Source of the DNA: Acidobacteriota bacterium
GTDB taxonomy: Bacteria > Acidobacteriota > UBA6911 > RPQK01 > JAJDTT01
Assembly (NCBI GenBank): GCA_028874215.1
Contig: JAPPLF010000086.1
Span: 1-54,922, forward strand
Direction: 5' to 3'
DNA: 54,922 nt
In this document: positions 1-8,021 of the stretch, one piece after another
How positions within the stretch are numbered: position 1 is the first letter of the stretch
Layout of the letters: each line of letters begins with the position of its first letter
The notes under the pieces: model-generated
The model's database searches: none
Told to the model about the DNA's origin: nothing
The model's input: the letters and a program-made list of their open reading frames with translations, nothing else
Made by a program: the position numbers and the translations under genes

Positions 1-442
1 TGGAAAGAGTCTACATGAATGAAGCGGGGGTGTCAAGCATTAGATATAATTCCCCTTGTATTTGGACGGCCTTATCGAAGGTCAATGGCAATTCGGCGAT
101 CAGGTCTCACTTAAGCTCATATTCCGAGCTGCGCCTGCCAGTGGAATTGTCTGTCAGCCTTCTGCATTGGGAGCAGAACTGTTCCTATGGGCTTTTGGCT
201 ATGGAGAGTCGCCGCTTGAAAGTTTGTTTTCTACCGATCTCCATACGATAGTCGGCGATCTACCGAGCATCGTGTCAGGTGCGGTCGCGACGAAAAGGAC
301 CTAAACTGACTACACGCGAGAAGAGGACTGTTCCCTTCTGCCACTGTAGGTCGGGGGCAGAATGACCCGCCGATTATTGACCGTTCTTCAATAGTACATC
401 CTGTGCGTAGCAAGGCCATGGCCAATATCATCTCATTCTCTC
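1..442. other. Gene-free left edge
   Basis: No convincing gene was seen here on either strand. The short open frames are not supported by any recognisable protein, and the one nearest the nuclease gene runs through a dispersed repeat (R1, 318-340). The stretch lies downstream of the leftward nuclease gene. Confidence 0.5.
318..340 (+). repeat. R repeat copy 1
   Basis: Copy of the dispersed R repeat: GAGAA at the start, GGACTGTTCCC in the middle and TTCTG at the end. It lies about 100 bases beyond the stop of the leftward nuclease gene. Confidence 0.7.
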
Positions 443-1321
443 TCAGCATGACACCACACGAACCTTGAAGAGCTTCGCGATGTCCTGGAGCTCCTCTGGA
501 AGTACACCGCCGAGTGCCAGTCGACAGTCCGCAGTCGGGATCTCACGATCATAAACCTGCTGAGCCCGCAAGACAGCCCTATACTTGATGCACTGAAAAA
601 TGCCACGATGGATCTCGCTGAATCCGGCATCAGCGGTCTTTACCTCGACAGCCACAGCTGTCTTTGCGAAGTAAACGTCAACCTTGTCACCGGACCACAA
701 GACGTGCTCCTCTACGCCATTCTCATCCGTCTTCACACCAACTATTGCAGGAGTAACGGCGATTTGTTGTTTCAGAGTCTTGTGTGCTTCGCTTTCCGGA
801 CCGGTGTGCCATCCGCCAGACCGGGGATGTGGACGCTTCGGCGAGTGGGGCTTCTTCGGTTCGTCCAGACCACATGTTCTCAGTACGTCCCCCCAATGCG
901 GAAAGTCGAAGATCTCCTCCAGGGCATGCTCGATAATTGCCCGCTTCTCCCGAACGCTGCAGCGCTCTGGATTGAAGCTGATACCCCGGACATCACAAAA
1001 GTGCTTCAGGTACTCGGTTGCACCGGCGCCGGGCACTCGTGATTTCTCGTTCACAACCATGAGGTTGATCAGTGGTACTGGCTTGGTCACCTTTTTCCGG
1101 GCCGCGTACTCTTTGCACACGTCACCAATCCTTCCAGCTGGATGGCCATAACGTACCGCTGGAACCGTCGAATTTCCCAATTCGCGTCGGACGATCTTGT
1201 CCTGCCACTCGCCATAGGTGATCTCGCGGCGATACTGTTGAGCATATTCGACAAGAATAGGAAAACCGATTCGGGCGGTACGTTCCGCCCACTTATCCCC
1301 TTCCAATCTTGAGATCTGCAT
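443..1321 (-). CDS. PD-(D/E)XK-like nuclease with N-terminal winged-helix-like domain
   Basis: A 292-residue protein with two parts. Residues about 25-105 carry ITYGEW and later RIGD...PLINLMVV...PGAG, a layout reminiscent of the winged-helix DNA-binding domain of alkyltransferase-like (MGMT/ATL) proteins; this comparison is inference. The C-terminal part shows a PD-(D/E)XK signature: D215 in GDKVDVYF, E226-x-K228 in VAVEVKTA, and a following helix with Q243 and Y247, as in many restriction-type nucleases. It is therefore probably a DNA-cleaving enzyme. It lies downstream of and on the same strand as a UvrD-type helicase, with a 119-base gap holding an R repeat, and is bounded on its other side by R1. 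The pair may be a two-gene nucleic-acid defence or repair module. The family name is not known to me. Confidence 0.6.
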   Translation of the reverse strand: MQISRLEGDKWAERTARIGFPILVEYAQQYRREITYGEWQDKIVRRELGNSTVPAVRYGHPAGRIGDVCKEYAARKKVTKPVPLINLMVVNEKSRVPGAGATEYLKHFCDVRGISFNPERCSVREKRAIIEHALEEIFDFPHWGDVLRTCGLDEPKKPHSPKRPHPRSGGWHTGPESEAHKTLKQQIAVTPAIVGVKTDENGVEEHVLWSGDKVDVYFAKTAVAVEVKTADAGFSEIHRGIFQCIKYRAVLRAQQVYDREIPTADCRLALGGVLPEELQDIAKLFKVRVVSC

Positions 1322-1395
1322 AAATCCTCCATCCCTTCTTGACTGTTCTACAGTTAAGGGGGGCCAATGTATTTAAATTCCCTCTGACTGTAGTA

Positions 1396-1420
1396 AAGAA
1401 CAGGTGACTGTTCCTATCTC
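1396..1420 (+). repeat. R repeat copy 2
   Basis: Divergent R copy (AGAACAGGTGACTGTTCC followed by TATCTC) in the gap between the helicase stop and the nuclease start. Confidence 0.65.
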
Positions 1421-1440
1421 CTCCTATCATATGTCCTCGC

Positions 1441-3366
1441 TCATCCTTGAACGCGCCATTGGTTTGCGGAGAGCCATTGATTCCCGGCAATTACGCCAGT
1501 GAGTCCCTGCGGCAACAAAGAACTTCGGGAAGTCCTAGCCCATCTCACGCCGTTGATCGTAACTATCCCGTCAGTGGTTCTGCCCATGTTCTTCATCAAG
1601 TCGTCGAAACGAACTCGTCTAGACCATGAAACAATCAACGAATCTTTCGCACGTGTGACCGCCACATAGAGTAGCCGGCGTTGTTCCGCAACAACCTTGC
1701 TCTTGTTCTCCCGGCCCGGCATGAGTTGGTCAGCAACCCCTGCAACTATGACGTTGTCAGCCTCGAGTCCTTTGGCGGAGTGAAGCGTCATGATCCTAAC
1801 GCGTGGCTCCTCGCGATCTGACGTCAAGGGAGCCCTCGTAGCTATCTTGTACCTCATTGAATTAAGAATTTTGCCTAAGTCTGGGGTGTCCTGGGCAGCA
1901 AGCAGCTTACGTGCTGCTGTACGCAACTCTCGGAGATCTTTATCCAACCACCTTTGTTTCTCAGGGTCGGACTCTAATTCGGCCGATGCCGGACAAAATA
2001 TAAGGTCGATGACCTCGCTTGGATCCAAGCCTTGCTCAATCAGTTTAATTGCTTTTTGGGCTCTCCTTTTAACATGAGTTTGGCCAGCGTGGGATACACT
2101 GATGTCGCCACTAGCAATTCCGCGAATCAGTTCGTGGCCTCCAACATCTGGCGATAGACCAGAGTATGCCAACGCGTTTCTACGAACAGCTTGCTTTGGC
2201 TCCGTTCCGTGAAAACCCAGCCATACACGAGTAGCTACCCAGTCTTCGGAATCCGCCAATAGGGAAGCCGCGGTGAAGGCCTCCTGCGCGATTGGATGTT
2301 CCACAATCTCCTCAGTAAATGCAGTCCTAGCGTCTTCGCCAACACTCTCTGCAATGCGGTATCCGATGAAACGTCGGGGAACGAGAACTAGAAAGGACTC
2401 GCCAGAGTGGGAACCTATGTAATTCGCCAAACCCTGGATTTCATCATCAAGTGTGTCCCATTGAACAAGAGTTAGTCGGCCTCGACGTCCACTCTGCGGA
2501 AGCATACGCGGCTTAGTGCTGCCCGCCTCGGCCATCATGAGGTTCGCGGCCCATAGAATCTGGCTACCACAGCGGCGGTTCTTGGAGAAAGTCAAATCGA
2601 TGCACTCATACTCTGGCCAGGCTTTGTGGAAGTCGGAGATACCCTTTGGGTGATTAAATCGAAACCCGTATATCGATTGGTCATTGTCACCCATGACTGT
2701 CAGCGAACCCTTGCGCGACCACACCAGACCCACAAGTTCCTGTTCCGCTGCCGTTAGGTCTTGGTATTCGTCAATTACAACATGGTGGAATTCACCGGAA
2801 GGAATATCCTCGCTTTCGAGACCTAATACGCACAGGAATACGACCTCACCAATCAACATTGAGCGATGTTGTTGCAACCAACGCGTCACGGCGCCCGCGA
2901 AAGCTGCGTTCACGTAGTTTGCCCGTTGCGATCTACTTGCCTGCAAAAGACGTAGTTCCTCTCGGCGCGCGTAAATGTTTCCGATTGAACGCGCAGCTTT
3001 TTCGATGTCGTAGAGCAAAGCATCCTGTTCGAAATTCAGAAGGAAGCGAAGCCTCATACCCCGCAAGGCAGCTGGATTCTTTCGGAGTAGATCGTAAGCT
3101 AGCGAGTGCAAAGTCGAGACTCTGACGTCTCGTCCAAGCGCCTCCTTCAGCTCGCTAGCGATTGCCCTTGTGAATGTCCCGACGAACATTGTTGTCGGGT
3201 TGATTCCGTCCCCCTCAATAAGCCTTCTGGTACGTCGTTTTAGACAGGTGGTCTTCCCGGAACCGGGCCCCGCAACTACTCGAATCACCGGGGAGTTCGA
3301 CTCTATCAACTCCCGAGCTTCCTCACCTTCGATTCCCTCCAGCCAAGGGGCTTCTTTTTTTCTCAT
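1441..3366 (-). CDS. UvrD/Rep-family SF1 DNA helicase
   Basis: 641 residues with all the core SF1A motifs. Walker A GPGSGKTT is at 33-40, DEYQDL (Walker B) at 199-204, and GDNDQSIYGFR at about 226-236. TLHSAKGLEAD and LLYVAVTRAKDSL lie near the C-terminal end. It is shorter than housekeeping UvrD or PcrA (about 720 residues) and lacks an obvious RecB-type nuclease domain. ATP-driven 3'-to-5' unwinding is expected from the family. The nuclease gene downstream is a plausible partner, since helicase plus separate nuclease is a layout seen in anti-phage systems such as Gabija, although the Gabija GajA protein is not present here. The start is the ATG at 3366, which begins MRKKEAPW a short distance before the Q-like motif region. 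Confidence 0.85.
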   Translation of the reverse strand: MRKKEAPWLEGIEGEEARELIESNSPVIRVVAGPGSGKTTCLKRRTRRLIEGDGINPTTMFVGTFTRAIASELKEALGRDVRVSTLHSLAYDLLRKNPAALRGMRLRFLLNFEQDALLYDIEKAARSIGNIYARREELRLLQASRSQRANYVNAAFAGAVTRWLQQHRSMLIGEVVFLCVLGLESEDIPSGEFHHVVIDEYQDLTAAEQELVGLVWSRKGSLTVMGDNDQSIYGFRFNHPKGISDFHKAWPEYECIDLTFSKNRRCGSQILWAANLMMAEAGSTKPRMLPQSGRRGRLTLVQWDTLDDEIQGLANYIGSHSGESFLVLVPRRFIGYRIAESVGEDARTAFTEEIVEHPIAQEAFTAASLLADSEDWVATRVWLGFHGTEPKQAVRRNALAYSGLSPDVGGHELIRGIASGDISVSHAGQTHVKRRAQKAIKLIEQGLDPSEVIDLIFCPASAELESDPEKQRWLDKDLRELRTAARKLLAAQDTPDLGKILNSMRYKIATRAPLTSDREEPRVRIMTLHSAKGLEADNVIVAGVADQLMPGRENKSKVVAEQRRLLYVAVTRAKDSLIVSWSRRVRFDDLMKNMGRTTDGIVTINGVRWARTSRSSLLPQGLTGVIAGNQWLSANQWRVQG

Positions 3367-3680
3367 CGTTCATCCCTCAACGAATATTCGTCAAACAACC
3401 TTCCCGAACTAGTATCTCGTCGAATCTAATGCAAACTGATCGGCGAACACGGCCTCAGTCTGACATCGTAGAGCCAGATGTTCCTGGCAGTGCGTCGCCC
3501 GGCACCTCGTAAAAAATCAAAAATGGACCTCAATTGGACTTCTATAGACCGCATTGAGAAGCAACTAATCGCGTATCCCACGCTGTCGATTTCCGAAACA
3601 CCTGAGTTTTCAGAAGAGGACGAGCTAGAATTAATGCTGGCTCAGCATCGTCGGATCAGCCTCCACTTACCAGTACCCGA
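3367..3680. other. Spacer between helicase and DUF1501 copy 1
   Basis: About 310 bases with no convincing gene. A rightward frame of 78 codons (3478-3714) runs into the opposite-strand end of the DUF1501 gene and has no recognisable features. The helicase promoter should lie here, but no clear promoter motif was seen. Confidence 0.4.
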
Positions 3681-5153
3681 TCAGGCAATCAGCTCGTGCA
3701 CGACGTTGCCGTAGACGTCGGTCAGGCGGAAGTCGCGGCTGTTGTGGCGGAAGGTGAGCCGCTCGTGATCCAGGCCCAGCAAGTGGAGGATGGTGGCGTG
3801 GAGATCGTGGTGGGAGACGCGGTCCTTGATGGCGTGCATGCCGAGATCGTCGGTGGCGCCGTGGGTGATCCCTGCCTTGACGCCGCCGCCCGCCATCCAC
3901 ATGGAGAAGCCGTAGTGGTGATGGCCGCGGCCGAGGGACTCCTCCGTACGCGCCTCCTCCATCGGGGTACGGCCGAACTCGGTGGCCCAGACGACGAGAG
4001 TCTCGTCCAGCATACCGCGTGACTTCAGGTCCATGATGAGGGCCGTGATGCCTTGATCGGTGCGGGCCGCGTTTTTGCGGTGGTTGTTGATGAGTCCGCC
4101 GCGGTTGCCGTGCGCGTCCCACCATCGCCTTTGGGCGCCGTCGAGAATCTCCACGAAACGGACGCCGCTCTCCACCATCCGCCTCGCCGTGAGGCATTTC
4201 CTCCCGAAGTCGGTGTCGCCGTAGAGCGCCTTCACCGACTCCGGTTCGTTCCGGATATCGAAGAGCTGCGGCGCTTCCATCTGCATGCGGAATGCCGTCT
4301 CGAATGCCGCGATGCGCGCGTCGAGCTCGGGCTGAGTGGCGTGCATGCCGCGGTGGAGGCGATTCAACTTCCGCACCAGATCCAATTGCTTGCTCTGCTG
4401 GCCTCGGCTCAAGAATTCCGGCGCCGTGATGTGCGGCACGGGCGGCTTTCCAAGCTCGACGTCCGCCAGCGTGGCCTGGTGGATCCCCGGAAGGAATCCA
4501 GCATCGTAAAGCGCGCGCCCGCCGGACGGAAGGCCGTCCTTCATCACCACGAATCCCGGCATGTTCCGGTTCTCCGACCCCAGCCCGTAGGTCACCCAAG
4601 AGCCGAGACTGGGGTGGCCCTGTACGGAATAGCCCGTGTGCATGAGGATCTGGCCGGTGGAATGGATCGCCGAATCGGTGTGCATCGAGTTGATGAACGC
4701 GATGTCGTCGACCACCTTCGTCAGGTTCGGGAAGATCTCGCTGACCCAAGCTCCGCTCTGGCCATAGCGCTTGAACGAGAACACCGGCGGAACGATGCGG
4801 GTGTTGGTGTAGTCCTTCTCCGGGTTCAGGCCCTCCAGGTCTTCCTTGGAGAAGATTTCCCGGGCCAGTTTTCCGGCGTACTTTTTCAGAAGCGGCTTGT
4901 GATCGAAGGTCTCAAGCTGGCTCGCGCCGCCGACCATGAACAGGAGGATGACGTTCTTCGCCCTGGGGGCGAAGTGTGGTTGCTTGGGCGCGAGCGGCTC
5001 GCTGAGGTCACCTGGGGGTATGGCCGGCGCACCGCTCGCCGTCTGGTCCGTGAGCAGGCTGGCCAGGGCGATGCCGCCCAAGCCGAGTTCCTTGAGGAAT
5101 CCGCGGCGGTCCCAACCAACCGGTCGAGTTCCAAAGCTTGCGTCAGTCAACAT
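3681..5153 (-). CDS. DUF1501 protein, complete copy 1
   Basis: 490 residues, a secreted DUF1501 protein (alkaline-phosphatase/sulfatase-like fold by family knowledge). It begins with a twin-arginine-type leader (R16 R17 in DRRGFLKELG, then a hydrophobic segment to about residue 35), so export by Tat is likely. The family signature FMVGGASQLETFDHKP is at about 73-88, and histidine-rich RGHHHYGF with MAGGGVKAG lies near the C terminus. In environmental phyla such genes normally follow a DUF1549/DUF1553 cytochrome gene. Here only the last 17 codons of that partner remain upstream (5143-5196), overlapping the start exactly as in copy 4. Very similar by eye to copy 4 (8343-9824). Molecular function is unproven. 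Confidence 0.9.
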   Translation of the reverse strand: MLTDASFGTRPVGWDRRGFLKELGLGGIALASLLTDQTASGAPAIPPGDLSEPLAPKQPHFAPRAKNVILLFMVGGASQLETFDHKPLLKKYAGKLAREIFSKEDLEGLNPEKDYTNTRIVPPVFSFKRYGQSGAWVSEIFPNLTKVVDDIAFINSMHTDSAIHSTGQILMHTGYSVQGHPSLGSWVTYGLGSENRNMPGFVVMKDGLPSGGRALYDAGFLPGIHQATLADVELGKPPVPHITAPEFLSRGQQSKQLDLVRKLNRLHRGMHATQPELDARIAAFETAFRMQMEAPQLFDIRNEPESVKALYGDTDFGRKCLTARRMVESGVRFVEILDGAQRRWWDAHGNRGGLINNHRKNAARTDQGITALIMDLKSRGMLDETLVVWATEFGRTPMEEARTEESLGRGHHHYGFSMWMAGGGVKAGITHGATDDLGMHAIKDRVSHHDLHATILHLLGLDHERLTFRHNSRDFRLTDVYGNVVHELIA

Positions 5154-5196
5154 GGATGAACCTGCTCAGGCTCGTGAAGGTGTGACGGTATTGTAC
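5143..5196 (-). pseudogene. Stub of a DUF1549/DUF1553 gene (last 17 codons)
   Basis: The reading frame upstream of DUF1501 copy 1 gives VQYRHTFTSLSRFIHVD and a stop. This aligns with the end of the complete partner gene at 9814-12033 (LVQYCHSLMNLNEFIYVH). The overlap with the DUF1501 start codon is the same in both places. Similarity stops at the first bases of R repeat copy 3, so the rest of the gene was lost precisely at the repeat. Confidence 0.75.
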
Positions 5197-5227
5197 AGGA
5201 GAGAGGAGATGACTGTCCCCTTAAGAG
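5194..5227 (+). repeat. R repeat copy 3
   Basis: TACAGGAGAGAGG followed by AGATGACTGTCCCCTTAAGAG. It forms the broken end of the DUF1553 stub and lies 22 bases past the vapC stop. Confidence 0.8.
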
Positions 5228-5248
5228 TAAGAGAGAGTGCGCCTTGTT

Positions 5249-5683
5249 TCACGGAATAGCTCTTCTGCCCACCCAGGGGTCGATGACATCGATCCCTGTC
5301 CCCTCGAAATCCCGAACATTTCTTGTCGCCACCGCCGCGCCCCGAGAATGGGCGATGGCAGCGACTTGGCAATCGGCCTGTGCAATCGGTCGGCCCGCCT
5401 TGCGCCGCTGCGCAGCGATCTGCGCATAGGAGCGAGCCGCCTCGCCGTCGAAAGGCAGCACGCGACCAGAGAACAACTCGCTGAAGGCGCGTTCGGCCGC
5501 AATTGCGAGACCCCGGCGCCGCTTGCCTTCGGGCAGAAAAGCGATGCCAGCGCGGATCTCCGCCTCGGTCACCGCCGTCACGAACAGATTGCGCACCAAC
5601 TGGTCGTTCACCCAATCAAAAACAGCGGGCCATGGATTATCATGCATCAACTCGGAGACGACATCGGTGTCCAGAACAATCAT
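5249..5683 (-). CDS. vapC: VapC-type PIN-domain toxin
   Basis: 144 residues from the ATG at 5683 (MIVLDTDVVSE); an upstream TTG start would add five residues but is less likely. The PIN-domain acidic residues are visible: D in VLDTDVVSE, E in TEAEIRAG, D in AQADCQVAAIA, and D in TRNVRDFEG. The spacing and the GTGIDVIDPW ending are like the FitB subgroup. These toxins are Mg-dependent ribonucleases, often cutting tRNA or rRNA. The gene follows its antitoxin on the same strand with about 11 bases between the antitoxin stop and this start. The module lies between a DUF1501 fragment and DUF1501 copy 1, with R repeat copy 3 just after the stop. Confidence 0.88.
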   Translation of the reverse strand: MIVLDTDVVSELMHDNPWPAVFDWVNDQLVRNLFVTAVTEAEIRAGIAFLPEGKRRRGLAIAAERAFSELFSGRVLPFDGEAARSYAQIAAQRRKAGRPIAQADCQVAAIAHSRGAAVATRNVRDFEGTGIDVIDPWVGRRAIP

Positions 5684-5694
5684 CAGCCGCCCCC

Positions 5695-5940
5695 TCAATC
5701 GAATCCAGGTGGCTCACGCATCGGTTCGCGCGGCGGAATATCCAGTTCCACACCGCCAAAGGGCCTGAACAGTTCCTGGAGCGCCGCGGCCAGCCCCTTC
5801 TTCGGGGTTGCCTCCATGTCAACCGCCTCACGCAGAATGGTCCGTGCTTCTTCCTCCATTGAACGCCCGTTCTCGGCCGCCCTGATGCGCAGCCGTGTTT
5901 TAACCTCGTCATCAAGTTTGCGGATCGTAATGCTCGCCAT
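5695..5940 (-). CDS. vapB: FitA/VapB-like ribbon-helix-helix antitoxin
   Basis: 81 residues, starting MASITIRKLDDEVKTRLRIRAAENGRSMEEEARTIL in two clear parts: the beta-strand ITIRKLD and the helix-turn-helix of a ribbon-helix-helix DNA-binding domain. The C-terminal tail, with PREPMREPPGF, is the expected toxin-binding segment. It is the upstream gene of the pair with vapC. Antitoxins of this family normally repress their own operon; an operator should lie in the 105 bases before the start, but none was identified by eye. Confidence 0.85.
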   Translation of the reverse strand: MASITIRKLDDEVKTRLRIRAAENGRSMEEEARTILREAVDMEATPKKGLAAALQELFRPFGGVELDIPPREPMREPPGFD

Positions 5941-6045
5941 CGCTACGCCTCCACTTCTTCAGTTTCCGTACGTAAGCTATGCCGTGATTGCATTGCAATC
6001 AAGACCAAGATTTGCGCATTTTGGCAATCGCCTCTTTTCGCCCGA

Positions 6046-6340
6046 TCAGGCGATGATGTCGTGGACGACATTGCCGTAGACGTCGGTCAGGCGGAAGTCG
6101 CGGCTGTTGTGGCGGTAGGTGAGCCGTTCGTGGTCCAGGCTCAGGAGGCGGAGGATGGTGGCGTGAAAATCGTGATGCGAGACTCGGTTTTTGATGGCGT
6201 GCATTCCGAGTTCGTCGGTGGCGCCGTAGGTGATCCCTGCCTTGACGCCGCCGCCCGCCATCCACATGGTGAAGCCATAGTGGTGATGGCCGCGGCCGAG
6301 GGATTCCTCCGTACGCGCCTCCTCCATTGCCGTGCGGCCG
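6046..6340 (-). pseudogene. DUF1501 3'-terminal fragment (fragment 2)
   Basis: Encodes about the last 98 residues of a DUF1501 protein, from [24 protein letters not shown] to VVHDIIA and the stop. The N-terminal side of the fragment ([12 protein letters not shown]) matches copy 1, while the C-terminal side ([17 protein letters not shown]) is closer to copies 3 and 4, so it looks like a mosaic or an intermediate paralogue. Similarity to the complete genes ends within about ten bases of R repeat copy 4. No upstream part of the gene is nearby, so it is not expected to yield a functional enzyme. Confidence 0.85.
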
Positions 6341-6350
6341 AGATCAGAAC

Positions 6351-6373
6351 GAGAACGTGACCGTTCCCTAAAG
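6351..6373 (+). repeat. R repeat copy 4
   Basis: GAGAACGTGACCGTTCCC followed by TAAAG. It sits at the broken 5' end of DUF1501 fragment 2. Confidence 0.75.
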
Positions 6374-6435
6374 CCGCCGCTTGCATGATGCCGCGCAGGC
6401 TCGAGAAGGTGGGGCAGTGGTGTATACGGCTCGCA

Positions 6436-6460
6436 GTGAGGGGGTGGCTGTCCCCTTCTC
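6436..6460 (+). repeat. R repeat copy 5
   Basis: GTGAGGGGGTGGCTGTCCCC followed by TTCTC, 20 bases beyond the stop of the XRE antitoxin gene. Confidence 0.7.
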
Positions 6461-6480
6461 CTGATAAATCTCCATGTGAA

Positions 6481-6852
6481 TCAGATCAGGTCGTCCACGT
6501 CGACGCCGAGCGCCTCGGCGAGCGCGGCCAAGGTTCGAGCCGAGCCGGTGCGGACGCCCCTCTCTATTTGTGACAGATAGAGGGGGTTGATACCAGCGGC
6601 ACCGGCGAGCTGCTTCTGAGTCATGCCGCGATGGTCCCGGTATACCCTGACAGCGTTCTCTCCCGCCAGAAGGCGATCCACCAACTCGATTGGAAAAGAC
6701 TCTCCCCCCACGGACTTGGCGTGATCGTAAAGCTCTTCGTCGGTTAGCCCTGCGGCGACATCCAACATCGCCAAGCGAGTGTACTCCCGCCACGGGATCA
6801 CGGCGAATGCCGGGTTCCCGCCATCGTCGAGGATAACTTGTGGTTTGGTCAT
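6481..6852 (-). CDS. XRE-family helix-turn-helix antitoxin
   Basis: 123 residues. The C-terminal half (about 70-120) is a Cro/CI-type helix-turn-helix: YRDHRGMTQKQLAGAAGINPLYLSQIERG with the usual turn and recognition helix, then a short dimerisation end. The N-terminal half (FAVIPWREYTRL) resembles the toxin-binding arm of antitoxins paired with RelE/ParE toxins. It follows the toxin gene by nine bases on the same strand, which is the toxin-first order of HigBA-like modules. It probably neutralises the neighbouring toxin and represses the operon. Confidence 0.85.
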   Translation of the reverse strand: MTKPQVILDDGGNPAFAVIPWREYTRLAMLDVAAGLTDEELYDHAKSVGGESFPIELVDRLLAGENAVRVYRDHRGMTQKQLAGAAGINPLYLSQIERGVRTGSARTLAALAEALGVDVDDLI

Positions 6853-6861
6853 GGCCCCCTC

Positions 6862-7122
6862 CTAGTTTTTGTAAATATCGCCGCGTGGGCCGATGCGCAG
6901 GATGTCTATGACTCGGGCCTCTTCGTTCTGCTCAAAAATGATCCGCCACGGGCCCACCCGCAGCCGAAAGCCAGGACGGCCCCGCAACGGTGTGACGTCC
7001 ACGTCCCGGGCACTGGGATTGTGGACTAGCTTGTCCAATTCGACCCGCACGCGGTGAGCATCCCGAGATCGCATTCTTCGCAGGGTTTTGATGGCGTGCT
7101 TCCGTATCGTCAACCGGTACAT
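6862..7122 (-). CDS. RelE/ParE-superfamily toxin
   Basis: 86 residues with the compact RelE fold pattern: an N-terminal helix rich in basic residues (IRKHAIKTLRRMRSRDAHRV), then TPLRGRPGFRLRVGPWRIIFEQ, and the closing strand VIDILRIGPRGDIYKN. RelE-family members cut mRNA on the ribosome; ParE members poison gyrase. The sequence LRVGPWRIIF is typical of the RelE-like group. It is the first gene of a two-gene module with the XRE antitoxin. The next element upstream is DUF1501 fragment 3, separated by R repeat copy 6 and a second type of repeat. Confidence 0.85.
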   Translation of the reverse strand: MYRLTIRKHAIKTLRRMRSRDAHRVRVELDKLVHNPSARDVDVTPLRGRPGFRLRVGPWRIIFEQNEEARVIDILRIGPRGDIYKN

Positions 7123-7210
7123 ATTCGCCCTGCTCGCGACCTCAATATATATAGCATATCGCTTTATTTTGGTTCAATCTGATTGCTTTAGCACAATTGA
7201 GGGACCCTAC

Positions 7211-7239
7211 GAGAGAGAGGAGGTGAGTGTTCCCTTCTT
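7211..7239 (+). repeat. R repeat copy 6
   Basis: GAGAGAGAGGAGGTGAGTGT followed by TCCCTTCTT, upstream of the RelE-like toxin gene. Confidence 0.65.
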
Positions 7240-7259
7240 GTATGGCTGACAGCGCACGG

Positions 7260-7317
7260 AAGTCGGCGACAAGAAAGTCGCCGCTCCCAGAGGGTGATTG
7301 GAAAGTCGCCCCTCCTC
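7260..7317. repeat. Second dispersed repeat family (GGCGAC...GTCGCC), left copy
   Basis: Two adjoining units: GTCGGCGACAAGAAAGTCGC followed by CGCTCC, and GGTGATTGGAAAGTCGCCCC followed by TCCTC. Both recur, rearranged, in the palindromic spacer near 52.82-52.94 kb. Confidence 0.6.
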
Positions 7318-7323
7318 GGCTGA

Positions 7324-7615
7324 TCAGGCGATGATGTCGTGGACGACGTTGCCGTAGACGTCGATGAGGCGGAAATCGCGACTGTTGTGGCGGTAGGTGA
7401 GCCGTTCGTGGTCCAAGCCCAGGAGGTGGAGGATGGTGGCGTGAAAATCGTGATGCGAGACTCGGTTCTTGACGGCGTGCATGCCCAGTTCGTCGGTGGC
7501 GCCGTAGGTGATCCCCCGTTTGACGCCTCCGCCCGCCATCCACATGGTGAAGCCGTAATGGTGATGGCTGCGGCCGATGGTGGTCTTCGTCAGCGACCTG
7601 TCCGCCTCCTCGAAC
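7324..7615 (-). pseudogene. DUF1501 3'-terminal fragment (fragment 3)
   Basis: Encodes the last 97 or so residues of a DUF1501 protein, from [22 protein letters not shown] to VVHDIIA and the stop. At the DNA level it is nearly identical to the end of the complete copy at 8343-9824, with about five differences over some 285 aligned bases by eye. Similarity stops at 7615, five bases before R repeat copy 7. The near identity points to a recent duplication from copy 4. An internal ATG at 7545 could be translated, but no function is expected. Confidence 0.88.
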
Positions 7616-7620
7616 AGCGA

Positions 7621-7654
7621 GTACAGGACAGAGAGGGTGACTGCCCCCTTCTCG
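7621..7654 (+). repeat. R repeat copy 7
   Basis: GTACAGGACAGAGAGGGTGA followed by CTGCCCCCTTCTCG. It closely resembles copy 3, including the TACAGGA lead-in. It marks the broken end of DUF1501 fragment 3. Confidence 0.8.
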
Positions 7655-7718
7655 CGCGTCCACTGAGAAGCAGCGCCTTTTCACGGCGCACAAGAAGTGG
7701 CGGCCAGGACTTGGGTCC

Positions 7719-8021
7719 CTACAAGTGCCGCGCCGGTAACATCCGATCGTGCAATATACGGATCACGGCGATTCCGTAATCGGTTATGCGGCAGTAGACC
7801 AAATGTCGTCCTACCCTGCTTCGGCTGTAACCTTTGCGGATGTGATCGCAAGCTGTGCCCAGTTGAGGACTAACGGCAAGTTGAGCAAAGGCATCCGTCA
7901 ATTCATCCGTGTAACGGTTGGCCTGTTTCAGCCCCCACTCTTCGCGTGAATAGAGCCAGATCGCTTCCAAATCGCGCTTGGCTTCCGGTGCCAATCGATA
8001 TTCAGCGACCCTTTCGGGCAT
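7719..8021 (-). CDS. parE: ParE-type toxin
   Basis: 100 residues with the RelE/ParE fold. The N terminus AEYRLAPEAKRDLEAIWLYSREEWG is the characteristic ParE helical hairpin start, and SRSRVGRHLVYCRITDYGIAVIRILHDRM is the closing sheet of the family. ParE toxins act on DNA gyrase. It overlaps the upstream ParD gene by 20 bases, indicating translational coupling. R repeat copy 7 follows the stop by about 65 bases, then DUF1501 fragment 3. Confidence 0.88.
   Translation of the reverse strand: MPERVAEYRLAPEAKRDLEAIWLYSREEWGLKQANRYTDELTDAFAQLAVSPQLGTACDHIRKGYSRSRVGRHLVYCRITDYGIAVIRILHDRMLPARHL

Noticed and set aside
1388-1403. CTGT-N8-ACAG, like an E. coli LexA box, before the nuclease gene
   Set aside because: About one such match is expected by chance in a window of this size, and it overlaps a diverged R repeat; the LexA motif of this lineage is unknown.
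3478-3714. Rightward 78-codon frame between helicase and DUF1501
   Set aside because: Its last part is antisense to the DUF1501 end and the rest shows no family features.
4053-5159. Rightward open frames opposite the DUF1501 genes (also 8751-9830)
   Set aside because: The same antisense frame appears opposite both copies only because the sense genes are paralogues.
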